Source: Amyelois transitella (taxonomy: Eukaryota; Arthropoda; Insecta; Lepidoptera; Pyralidae). Taken from it: a stretch of DNA of 64,000 nt. Positions within the stretch are counted from its first letter, which is position 1; each line of letters starts with the position of its first letter. This document shows positions 1 to 10,509 of the stretch, piece after piece. Location of the stretch: contig NC_083523.1 in assembly GCF_032362555.1 (NCBI RefSeq), forward strand, positions 9,337,501-9,401,500. The letters are read 5' to 3'. Both the position numbers and the translations under genes were made by a program. Below the pieces are notes generated by a model. It searched no databases, was not told the origin of the DNA, and was given only the letters and a program-made list of their open reading frames with translations.

Positions 1-1938
1 TATAGCCTCCTTCTCCGGAACTTTTTTGACTTTGGTCACATATTGCTGCAGATTTATCAGCTCGGAACACTTCTCGCTGAACTGATGAGAGGTCACGCAG
101 TCCAGAACTAGGAATAACCTCTGTCGGACCCGGCCTGTGTATATGAACCCTGGGCCTGTGGGGTTGGGGATTTCTTCTAGAGCGTGGTCCTGGAATTTGG
201 GGATTTTGGGTGTATGTATTTAAATAAACTAAGCAACTGGTCGGTCATTCCGTGACAACATAACATGAATTGAAATGTCCGAGACAAACAAATTTGATAC
301 CTGTTTTATTTATTAATAGTACAAGACAATGTGAAAGCTTAAAATCAGTTCCAGCTATGATGCTTACAAGACCTCTTGCACATTTTTTTCTATAAAGCAG
401 TAAATCAATTGTTAATTTTCTTATAAAGCCTTTTTTGTATTTAAAACCAGGTTACTTTTTGTTTGCCTTTGTAGCCAGTCATGCGCTTGTCTGTGACACA
501 GTAGGTCCTAGGGCCTAATCAGACAAGTTGTTCGAATTGGTCTCGGTCTTGGATGTTTATGTCAGTATTTATTATAGAATATAGTATTTTTGAGTTAGTA
601 TCTCCGAACACAAGTCTCATACATAGTTTGAAGCTAACTCAACCTGTTCCTTTAAGGATAGGAGGATTACGCCTTCTTCAAAGCTCACCTTAAACAAGCC
701 GTGGTGGTGTATGACTCCCTCCTGATCTTTCAGCAGGGACAGTAACGAGTACTCAGTGTGCAATAACATCTTGCCTTGCCGGTCGTCCTGCGTCTCCGGC
801 TGGCCTTCATTCTTTAAAGTTAATATTTTTACCTGTTGACAAACAATATTTAAATGGTTATAAAAATATTTGAAATTATTTCAAATGCCAAATTTTAATA
901 AAAATGATTGAGTATGGGACATTTCATAGATCACTTATTAATTGTTATATATTTTGGTTTCACAACATTGGTTGATATCGAATATATTACTTAAAACTGA
1001 GTTTATTTCAACATTTTCTACAATAATGTCAACTTCAGAATTATCCAAACTTAGAATTAAAAATGTGGATAAGGGAATACTTTGCTTATCATAATATATT
1101 TTGTTTTTATTTTTTCTAGCTTAATGACTGCTACTCCTGCCCTCCTTTCTTCACAAATTTCTGTCATCCATTAGCAGAATTCTGCCAACCACTGGTTAAA
1201 AAACAGTGTCTTTAAAATCTGGCCATATATAAATTTGCTAACTTCAGAACCAATTTTAATGACATTTGGCATATGAAGTATGCAAAGATAGTAGCAAGTG
1301 GAAAGATGTAGTCTCTGCCTACCCCTCTGGGAAAAAGGCGTGATTTTTTATGTATGGCATTGCTACCTTCAGGACTAAATAGACTAATTATATTAAAATT
1401 CTTATGGGAGAAAAGCTTTTGGAAAGTCTTATATGAATAGAACCTGATAAATAGAATCTATTAAACTCTCTCATCTTTGCACATTCCCTGATACATCCAC
1501 ATATAGGCACTTTGTTTTGTGGACAATGGTCTTTAACCATTCTATCACATATTCCATTACAAGTAAGAATCAGTCTAAACTTTATTCACAACAGTAACAT
1601 ACTTGGTAAAAATCATCAGTTTTCTCTTTCCTTGCGAGACACTGCACTATACTTTTCACTGGACTAGGGCCTAATTTAGGACCTAGCAAGAAAGGCCCCG
1701 CCTTTCTAACATATTTATCAGGCACAGGAGTCCCTGGGGCGGGCACATCACTCTTATTATAAGTCACATTACACTTCTTAGGAGAATTTGGTGATAACTT
1801 CTTAGAACTTTTTGGAACCCCACTGGAAGTGGAGCTGGCGTATGCGGAGACCCTCGCGATCTTCGGACTTGGCTGCAGGAGCAAAGGTCGCGTCCTCTTC
1901 CCGGGATTTGTACTACTTTCAGGTCTCTGTTGGTCCAT
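1..1938 (-). CDS. STK40: Serine/threonine-protein kinase 40 (STK40), 5' three coding exons, partial
   Basis: Minus-strand gene running off the left edge. Coding exons: 1603-1938 (112 codons, ATG at 1938), 689-832 (48 codons), and 1-189 (63 codons, incomplete). All junctions are phase 0 with GT/AG ends. The spliced product reads AGPFLLGPKLGPSPVKSIVQ near residue 80, then a VKIL lysine (K114), HTEYSLLSLL (E139), HHHGLF, and FLVLDC followed by ELINLQQYV. This matches the STK40 family, a kinase-like protein with an atypical glycine loop. Vertebrate work links it to signalling and to COP1-mediated degradation; that role is known for the family and not shown here. The N-terminal extension rich in Ser, Pro and Lys (about 75 residues) is longer than in vertebrates. 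The catalytic loop lies outside the window. Intron 1 carries a short RTE tail and intron 2 a decayed SINE-A. Confidence 0.93.
468..652 (+). repeat. SINE-A copy, decayed
   Basis: In STK40 intron 2. The tRNA-like head is eroded (CTTGTCTGTGACAC is visible) but the body with GAGTTAGTATCTC and GAAGCTAACTCAA is recognisable. Confidence 0.7.
1270..1352 (+). mobile_element. RTE LINE 3' tail fragment
   Basis: About 80 bases matching the last codons and 3' end of the RTE element seen at 59.9 kb (AAGTGGAAAGATGTAGTCTC, then a GGCGTGATTTT end). It is in STK40 intron 1, antisense to the gene. Confidence 0.75.
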
Positions 1939-3244
1939 AACGTTTCGAAACTAAAATGGAATCTCGATTTGCCTCCACAGGCCGTATCTGCGAAAGGAAG
2001 ACACGTTTGACGTGAGGGATCATGAATTAATTAATGATACTGTCTAAACCACAAAAATCGGGATTAATTCGTAAAAAAGGAAATTTTTATCCATATTTAC
2101 CTGTGAAACTTGAAAATGTCTGTCTGAATTTCGTTCAGAAATTGAATAAAAATATAGTTTGCGTTATATTGACAACATTGACAACCTACAGAACATAAGT
2201 TGACACTTTAGAAATTAATGAAAAGGGCGCGCCTAGTGTGCTGAAGTTAAGAATTAAGGAACTTAACTTGTTAAAAATTATTTTTTATCAAGTTCAGTTC
2301 CTTATAAATTAATTAAAATTTAATTTAATTTTAAATGAAATTTATCAAAAAAAAAGAATGTGCTTATTTTGCTAAATCTGAAAACATTAGATTTGGCTCA
2401 ACTTTATCTCGAGATTTTATTACTTTTAAAGATAATCAAGCACTGAAATTTCATTTCTCTTCGCATTAGGTAAGCTGACAAAACTTGAGCTTATTGATTT
2501 ATTACCTTTTCTTATTAGACAGTGTCTAAAATATGAAATAAGTGATGAGAGAAACGGCTCATATCTCGTGTTCAGGAGGTTCTAAACTTGTACAAAAGAT
2601 AGCGGATGCCATTCAGCGCGGGAATGCAATCTGTGTTCTTGACGCCCATGCCGCAAGAGCACTAAATTTTTTTCGATTATTAATTATTATAATATAATTT
2701 TCCTTTTTTAGATCAATTTTAATTATAATCAGGTTAAGTTTATTTTTATTAAATTACATCAGCTAAATGTCGTTTATCTGGAGCGTTCCTACACACGCTA
2801 TTTAATATATTTGTTATATAGTTGTCTTCAAACACATGGCTAATTGAAAGAAAATAAATTATTTTATTGGTTCACAAAATACTAATAAACTTAAAATCTT
2901 ATTATATAGAACATAAATAGGCTACCAAAAGATTCCACGTACCTAGCTTATGCCATGACGCTGGTTTCACTGAAAACATACGTCCCAAAACTGACTATTT
3001 TGTAAATTGAAAATCCATTCTAAATCTCGATCAAATCGTGATAAAATTATGAACGTAATGACCAATGTGAATGTCAAAAAAATTGACATTATTACATCTG
3101 TCTTTTGACAAGAATTTTATAACCAAACCATGTTTCTGTCATGATTTCTCGATAGATTTTCGTGATTCAATTTGTTGAGCGGTTGTGCAACATTCATTAA
3201 AAACATTAAAATATATCATTAAATATAAAGTGAAGTCAATCAGC
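1939..3244. promoter_or_regulatory. Divergent promoter region STK40/AFG3L2
   Basis: The 1.3 kb between the two divergent start codons must hold both promoters and 5' UTRs. It is AT-rich with no repeat I recognise. Two clusters of the hexamer TTGACA or its complement TGTCAA are visible: three at 2169-2205 and three at 3072-3110, the latter 135-173 bases upstream of the AFG3L2 ATG. No clear TATA box or initiator could be fixed, so transcription starts are unknown. Confidence 0.45.
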
Positions 3245-6200
3245 ATGTGGAAAGGTCTTAGATTAACGCAATCTCAGTTATCGAAACTCCATTTCAATGG
3301 GCATAAACTTCAGCCTGTCGGTGTGCCAGCCTTAGATTCAGTGTTAAATCAGTGGTACGAATTCTGTAAAAAGCCACCGAAGGGTTTCGAGAAGTATTTC
3401 CAGCCGGGAACGAGTCAGAAACAGCCTAAAATTCCGGACAAGGAGGGTTCACCCGGTCCGTCTAAAAGTGCCTCACCGTCTCCAAAACCTAGTAGTTCGG
3501 ACAAATGGAACATAAATATGTTTTCAAACACAGGCGGTGGCCGCGGCGGTGGTGGAAGAGGAGGCTACGAAGGCCAGGACCGAGAGAAATGGATGATGTT
3601 CAGTGCAATGGGCGTAATGACATTGCTTGCCTCATTTGCGTATTTTGAAATGAGATACAAGGAAATAAGTTGGCGCGACTTCGTTAATTTATACCTAAAC
3701 AAAGGCACAGTTGAAAAACTCGAAGTTATTAATAAGAAATGGGTGCGTGTGAAGTTGCAACCTGGGTCAGCCTTGGAGAACAAGATTATTTGGTTTGCTA
3801 TCGGCAGTGTGGACTCTTTTGAGAGGAATTTGGAGAATGCACAGACGGAAATAAGTGTTGATCCTCCAAATTTTGTTCCTGTAATTTATAGGACTGAAGT
3901 AGAAGCTGCTAGTTTGACTGGATTGCTTCCGACATTGCTTATTATAGGATTTTTGATTTATATGATGAGAAGATCTGCTGACATGATGGGACGTGGCGGT
4001 AGGAAAGGAGGTGGTCTGTTTGGAGGTGTCATGGAATCGACAGCTAAGCTTATAAACCCTACAGACATTGGTGTAAAATTCCAAGATGTAGCTGGCTGCG
4101 AAGAGGCCAAAATAGAAATAATGGAGTTTGTCAACTTTCTGAAGAATCCACAGCAGTACATTGACCTCGGAGCCAAGATTCCCAAAGGAGCTTTGCTAAC
4201 AGGACCGCCTGGTACTGGTAAAACGCTTTTAGCAAAGGCAACAGCCGGAGAAGCAAATGTTCCTTTCATAACTGTATCTGGATCTGAATTCTTAGAGATG
4301 TTCGTTGGTGTCGGTCCTTCCAGAGTGCGTGACATGTTTTCAATGGCCCGTAAACATGCTCCGTGTATTCTATTCATAGATGAAATTGATGCTGTTGGCA
4401 GAAAGAGGGGAGGCCGTAGTTTCGGAGGTCATTCGGAGCAGGAGAATACTTTAAATCAACTTCTAGTTGAAATGGATGGTTTTAACACAACAACAAATGT
4501 AGTAGTGCTAGCGGCGACGAACAGAGTTGATATTTTGGATAAAGCTCTACTCAGACCGGGAAGATTTGACCGACAGATATTTGTGCCCGCCCCAGATATT
4601 AAAGGAAGAGCTTCCATTTTCAAAGTGCACTTAGGCCCACTCAAGACTAGTTTGAATAAAGAAAATCTGGCGAGGAAAATGGCTGCTTTAACACCAGGTA
4701 CATTTATTTGGAGCACTTTCCTATCAGTCATGTTATTTAACCTGCCATCTTTAGGCAGAGTTCAATGAAAGTCAGGTAGGTAAAGTAACATAACATACAT
4801 ACACATATATAATCATGGCTATATCCCATGCCAGGTACACAGCTAAGAGTTTTGAAAAGACTGAGGCCTGTTTGAGCGAATGGGCCTAAAGGTAATGATA
4901 ATAAATATAAAATCGATGTGTCTGTTTGTCGCATCATAGCTCACAAACGGATGAAGCGATTTCAATTTAGTTTTTTTAAGGTGATTTACGTGCAATTGTT
5001 CTTATGTAAAAAGAGAACTACCTCCAATCAATATCCACCTTTTAGAAGTCAGTTAGATTTCTAAAACCTCCCTAAGTTCCCTGAAAATCCCATATGGATG
5101 TCGTTAAGGCGACTAAGGGATCCCTCTTGTTAGATGTGCTAGCAATCTATGTGACCCTTAATTCTCTTTTGCCATACAACTAAACGTGGCCTTTCAGTCT
5201 TTCCGAAATTGTTGTCTCTGTCTACCCCGCAAGGAATATAGACTGAAAGCACACGATTAGCTGTTCAGCTTAAGATGGAATTGAGATTCAAGCCAAAAGA
5301 GAGCCTTTTCCTTAGTCGCCTTTAACAACATCCGTGGGAAACCACACGGCACAATCGCCAAAAAGTTCAAGGTATTTGGGCCTATCAGAGCGCGCCATTT
5401 GAAGCTGCGAACTGAATGGTCCGCTATTTTCCCGTCATACAAAATTTAACTTCTGCTCAGATAAATTGGTGTTACTTCAGTAGTAAGTCGGTAAGTAAGT
5501 TGTCCCTGCCGAAGACTTAACCGCTGAACAACAATAAAATAAATAAATAAGTATATACGGGACAAATTACACATATTGAGTTAGCCTCGAAGTTAGTTCG
5601 AGACTTGTGTTACAAGATACTAACTCAACAATACTATATTTTATAATTAAATAAAGACTTATATAGATAAACATCCAAGACCCAGGCCAATCAGAAAAAG
5701 TTGCATGCCTTGCCGGGATTCGAACCCGGGACCTCAGGTATCACAGACAAGCGTACTACAGCTGCGCCACAGAGGCCGTCAATACCAATAAGAATACTTA
5801 CATACATACATACATATGATCACGTCTTTATCCCTTACGGGGTAGACAGAGCCAACAGTCTTGAAAAGACTGATAGGCCACGTTCAGCTGTTTGGCTTAA
5901 TGATAGGATTGAGATTCAAATAGAGACGGGTTGCTAGCCCATCGCCTAAAAGAAGAATCCCAAGCTTATAAAGCCTATCCCTTAGTCGCCTTTTACGACA
6001 TCCATGGGAACGAGATGGAGTGGTCCTATTCTTTTTTTTTTTTATTGGTGCCGGGAACCACACGCCACAACAATACTTGATAGTTACAAATTGAATCCCA
6101 ATTGTTCCAGGCTTCACCGGCGCTGACATAGCGAACGTGTGCAACGAAGCCGCCCTCATCGCAGCCAGGGAGCTGGCCACGGGGATCACGATGAAGAACT

Positions 6201-6973
6201 TTGAGCAAGCCATCGAGCGGGTCGTCGCCGGCATGGAGAAGAAGTCCAACGTTCTCCAACCGGACGAACGCAAGATTGTCGCTTACCACGAAGCAGGACA
6301 CGCCGTGGCCGGGTGGTTCCTGCAACATGCCGACCCGCTACTCAAAGTCTCCATCATACCGAGAGGCAAAGGGTTAGGGTACGCACAGTACCTGCCGAAA
6401 GAACAGTATTTGTACAGCAAGGAACAGCTGTTCGATAGAATGTGCATGACGCTCGGTGGGAGGGTGAGCGAGGAGTTGTTCTTCGGAAGGATCACCACAG
6501 GAGCTCAGGACGATTTGAAGAAGATAACGCAGAGCGCGTACGCACAAATAGTACACTACGGCATGAACCCGAAAGTCGGTAATGTGTCATTCGAAATGCC
6601 ACAGCCGGGAGAAATGGTTATAGATAAACCTTATTCGGAAAAAACAGCGGAGTTGATCGATTCTGAAGTGAGAGATTTGATTTCGACTGCGCATAGGCAC
6701 ACGACTGATTTGCTGACGAAGCACAAAGATAATATAACTAAAGTAGCGGAGAGATTATTGAAACAGGAGATTTTGAGTCGAGATGACATGATTGAACTGT
6801 TGGGGCCTAGGCCGTTCCCGGAGAAGAGTACTTATGAGGAGTTTGTTGAAGGCACAGGGTCTTTGGAAGAAGATACGTCATTACCTGAAGGTTTGAAAGA
6901 TTGGAATAAAGAGAAGCAGCCGACGAATCCGCCAGCGGAGAGCATACCGACGGGCGCAAGTAGTAAAAATTAA
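3245..6973 (+). CDS. AFG3L2: AFG3-like protein 2, m-AAA protease subunit
   Basis: Two exons, 3245-4697 and 6111-6973, give 771 residues, close to the ~800 of animal AFG3L2. The open frame extends up to 3185, but only through a GTG; the first ATG is at 3245. Order: Ser/Pro/Gly-rich N-terminal (presumably mitochondrial targeting) region; membrane segments about 117-134 and 224-241 flanking an intermembrane-space domain; AAA module with Walker A GPPGTGKT (320-327), Walker B ILFIDEID (375-382) and RPGRFDR (437-443); M41 peptidase with HEAGH (544-548, zinc ligands H544, H548, third ligand probably D619). The family forms ring hexamers in the inner mitochondrial membrane that process and degrade membrane and matrix proteins. 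All catalytic residues are present. The junction is split-codon TP-G/FTGAD. The single intron holds one SINE-A and one SINE-B, the latter ending 42 bases before exon 2. Confidence 0.97.
5535..5780 (-). repeat. SINE-A copy in AFG3L2 intron
   Basis: Full copy in reverse: the tail (ATAAATAAATAAGTATATAC) comes first and the tRNA-like head ends at GAGGCCGTC. The box B complement GGATTCGAACC is intact. Confidence 0.85.
5801..6068 (-). repeat. SINE-B copy in AFG3L2 intron
   Basis: Nearly full length, reversed: CATA-repeat tail at 5801, head CCGGGAACCACACG at the right end. It lies 42 bases before the exon 2 acceptor and directly abuts the SINE-A on its left. Confidence 0.85.
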
Positions 6974-7157
6974 GTAGGAATATTGTTAGGTTGATGTACG
7001 AAAAAGGTGGATGATTCAATACTGAAGACGAATTTACTTTGTGGAATTATACAGTCGCTTGTAGATAAGATGTAGTAGGTATTATGAACCCAATCTTCTA
7101 AAATATTAGGTTCTAAACGCGAATGTAAATGATACTCAACACTCTGTGAAAAGGCCC

Positions 7158-7163
7158 AATAAA
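7158..7163 (+). terminator. Candidate AFG3L2 polyadenylation signal
   Basis: AATAAA 185 bases after the AFG3L2 stop codon. Another AATAAA is at 7981-7986. Which one is used cannot be told from sequence. Confidence 0.4.
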
Positions 7164-7199
7164 CTATTATATGATAATACTTTGGTCCATAACAAAGTT

Positions 7200-8346
7200 A
7201 TTTTACAGAGCTGTGAATATTTGGGATAAGTAAAGGGAATTTTGAGACTCATTTCCGTGAATTTCCGGAACGTGCATTTATTGAAAATGTTCATGGGCAA
7301 GTTAAGAATTATTCTTTTTATTATCTAGCCGCTTCAAAATAAGATTTCTATCATTGCATAATATAATGGTCACAACACAACATACGCAGAATGGATACAA
7401 CTTTATTCAGATGCCATGTAGACAAGAAAATACATTGATTGATTTATCGTACAAATATAATTTGTAAAGCACAATGTGCGGATTTAATGCTAAAAGCGTC
7501 ATCTTGTTTTCGTTGCGACAATTTAAGTACTCGACAACTGTTAAACAAATTTGGAAGACAAAAAGGGGTATTTTAATAGGATTTCGCTCTTTCGAGCAAA
7601 GAATAAGATAGAACCTTTGTGTTAGAGGCAAGATCTTTGCCACTGCGGCAAGGTGCCACCAATGTATGTAGCTGACCTAATTAATAACTTTTATAATGAG
7701 CATGCGTGTTTGCAAAACTTTTGCCAGTAACGTGAATGATATAGTCCACCTTTATTGTACGTCAATTGATTGTTGATCAACTTGTGAATTTACCTATAAG
7801 AGGTTTGTTTGTTTTGTTAATGTTTATGTGTAGAAAGTGTTAGATTATTTTGTTGCAACTGGCAATACAGTATTTTTTTAGTCTGGTAGCCCGAAACGAA
7901 ATCAAGAACAAAATTAGGGCTGCTCGCATTTCTTAACGTGTAATATAGCCTCCGTTGTGTAATACGCTTTTTGTAACATAAATAAATTCTAGTTAAATAT
8001 TTTTCGCATTCGTTTTATTTTTACTGCTAGATACTTGCTGATGAAAGCTGTTAGAAAAGCTGCCGGCCTTCAATTGTCACTTTATTATTTTTTTTTAATA
8101 GCTACTACTTGAATCTTAAACGAAATCTGAAAATAGGGACCCTTGTATTGCCCCTTAAAGGGGTGAGTGGGGGGAGAAGTTTTTGTGTACTTACCAGTTT
8201 TTATGTAAGACCAAACTATGCCTAACACTTCCGATAATACCGCATTCGGCGCAGTAGCATATTTTTTTTAATAAGTTCTTTTCATTTCCTCTTTATAATA
8301 AGTGTATGTTTAACCTGTCTGTAAGTACCTACGCACCTATTTATTT
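7200..8346. other. Intergenic, mostly unassigned
   Basis: AT-rich sequence downstream of AFG3L2 with no convincing ORF. 7395-7500 weakly resembles the reversed LINE 3' end family seen better at 8347 and 32724. Confidence 0.4.
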
Positions 8347-8430
8347 AAACTTTATTGTACAAAATATAAATGTTTAGCACAATTGGCGGACTTAATGCTT
8401 GAAGTATTATCTACCAGTCAACCAATGGAC
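8347..8430 (-). repeat. LINE-like 3' end fragment (reverse)
   Basis: Contains TTTATTGTACAAAATATAAA, then GGCGGACTTAATG and CTACCAGTCAACCAA. The same motif series recurs at 32724-32815 and 35655-35775, so it is a dispersed family. Orientation is inferred from the TTTATT start, a reversed poly(A)-signal-like end. Confidence 0.55.
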
Positions 8431-8471
8431 TTACATATTTTTCGTATTTATATTTATGTACGCCTGTTATT

Positions 8472-8730
8472 TGGCCGTGTGGTTCCCGGCAGCAATACAA
8501 AAAAGAATAGGACCACTCCATCTCTTTCCCATGGATGTTGTAAAAGGCGACTTAGGGAAAGGCTTACAAACTTGGGATTCTTTTTTAGGCGATGGGCTAG
8601 CAACCTGTCACTATTTGAATCTCAATTCTATCATTAAGCCAAATAGCTAAGTGTGGCCAGTCAGTCTTTTAAAGACTGTTGGCTCTGTCTACCCCGCAAG
8701 GGATATAGACGTGACCATATGTATGTATGT
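8472..8730 (+). repeat. SINE-B copy
   Basis: Full-length copy between AFG3L2 and TAF3, from the GCCGTGTGGTTCCCGGC head to the TATGTATGTATG tail. Confidence 0.9.
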
Positions 8731-9073
8731 AGGCATGTTATTTGATAGGTGGCTTTCACTAAATATTCTCCTACTAGCCCGCAACAAATTCTTAACAAAC
8801 GAAATATTGTTGTTGTTGGCCGCCTTTTGTACGTTCTGCATAGTTACTTCTTTCGCTTCATTCACATTTTCGGGTACTCTTGACCCTTTATTTGATCAAG
8901 ATACGTGAAATTTTATATGCAATAAAGTGTATTCTATCTATCTATCTATCCTGTGAAAATATACTTAGATCTTCCATGCTGGTCTGGAAGAGAATAAAAA
9001 CATATCGTGTTCCAGTTGCTTACATGGGAATTTATTGGGTATTTTCCCAATTTGCCTTAAATGCCGGAGCATT

Positions 9074-9345
9074 GACGGCCTCTGTTGCGCAGCGGTAATA
9101 CGCTTGTCTGTGACACCGGAGGTCCCGGGTTCGAATCCCGGCCAGGGCATGATGAGAAAAGAACTTTTTCTGATTGGCCTGGGTCTTGAATGTTTATCTA
9201 TATAAGTATTTATTATAAAATATGTATTACGAGATACTAACTCAACGATATTCGTTGAGTTAGTATCTCGTAACACAAGTCTCGAACTTATTTCGAGGCT
9301 AACTCAATCTGCGTAATTTGTCCCGTATATATTTATTTATTTGTC
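9074..9345 (+). repeat. SINE-A copy, full length
   Basis: Reference copy of the family. The tRNA-like head starts GACGGCCTCTG, with box A-like TTGCGCAGCGGTAATACGC and box B GGTTCGAATCC inside a perfect 5-bp T-stem (CCGGG/CCCGG). A body with inverted GAGTTAG/CTAACTC follows, ending in a TATTTATTTATT tail. Insertion created a small local inverted duplication near 9240. Confidence 0.9.
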
Positions 9346-10509
9346 CATCTCTACGCGTGTTCACGTTGCGGAGACCGGATTATTGAATGTGTTCCCGTCT
9401 CGATGCGTGAACCGTACGTACGGCTTAGTCGCTCTAAAGCGGGTCCTGCGCCTGCGTCCGTTACTATCAGACTTATATGGATAACTAAGATGCATCGGTA
9501 CAGCCTACCGCACGTCAAGTTACCCTAACTTAAATGTTATGCTGTTGACTGTACATGATAACCGTAAGATTCAAAGTTAAACTACCTACACCATAACCAT
9601 TTTTTCCTAATAAGTTTGAGTTCCCAGGGGAACTATTCCACTTTATGTAGTTAACTACGAATAGGATTTTTATAGGCTCAATCAACCTTCTCTCAGGGCC
9701 TTCTTTAAAAGCTGTTTGCCTAACAAACTAACATAGCTTAAAATAATGAGGTAAATAACGGACTACATTTTCAAGTACCAATATATTTAATTGGCCACTG
9801 GCTGAAATCAAATTTACATTTGCCTTCCTCCACTTATTTAATGCATTAGGGCGGGCACACTCTCAAATATGTAGTTAACCGGCGAAATGTGAAAGCATGG
9901 TATACCACCATTTTTCAAACCTAGCAACGGAAAAACATGGCGGTCCAGTATAACATTTACATTTGGCCGGTAATAGTGCTTTAGTTCATTAAAAAAAATA
10001 TACCACGCAAATTAGAGGCAGTGCTAGCCCTGTACATGAAGGAACAACTTCAACAAAAAAAAAAACAGGGTTATATTAAAATTATAATATGAAAATATTC
10101 AAATAATAGCTGAAAATACATCCAGCCTTCTTTCTGTTTATTTAAATATTCACTACATTAACTTTATACATCACCAATATCTTAAGTAAATTCAGTTTTT
10201 GTACAATATAAAAAGAATCTTATAATATTATATCTATGTCCGCGAGCTGTACGCCCGCAACTTGATCTGACGAGCGAACGACGAATAAGTGAAATCGTAA
10301 CAAAATATTTTAAAATTATGGTAATTATTACAAGTAACTACACTATTTATGTTCAACATTTTATGTCAATATTCAATCATTATCTATACTTAAGCCTAGC
10401 CTACGATATAACATTATAAATGATGAAAACATTTCTCGATATCATTCAACAATAATCCATAACAATCGCGCCTCGGAATTGCAACTAAATTAATCTCAAC
10501 AACAAGACA
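9346..10509. other. TAF3 3' UTR and convergent intergenic sequence
   Basis: Holds the minus-strand TAF3 3' UTR on its right side. 9350-9530 is less AT-rich and unassigned. No further ORF with support. Confidence 0.4.
10137..10142 (-). terminator. Candidate TAF3 polyadenylation signal
   Basis: TTTATT on the plus strand (AATAAA on the minus strand), about 370 bases beyond the TAF3 stop codon. Confidence 0.35.

Noticed and set aside
3185-3244. 20-residue N-terminal extension of AFG3L2
   Set aside because: The frame is open only from a GTG at 3185; the first ATG is at 3245 and gives a family-like N-terminus.
8935-8953. (TATC)n microsatellite as a notable feature
   Set aside because: Only about four repeats; common in this kind of sequence.
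9074-9150. tRNA gene calls at SINE-A heads (also 16325, 49658, 52598, 58373 and reversed copies)
   Set aside because: The T-arm is good, but acceptor-stem pairing is poor and each head continues into the same 170-base SINE body and tail; these are tRNA-derived repeats, not tRNA genes.
9100-9276. Recurring small protein [20 protein letters not shown]-like in several places
   Set aside because: It is the antisense reading of the SINE-A tRNA-like head; repeated at every copy and not a gene.
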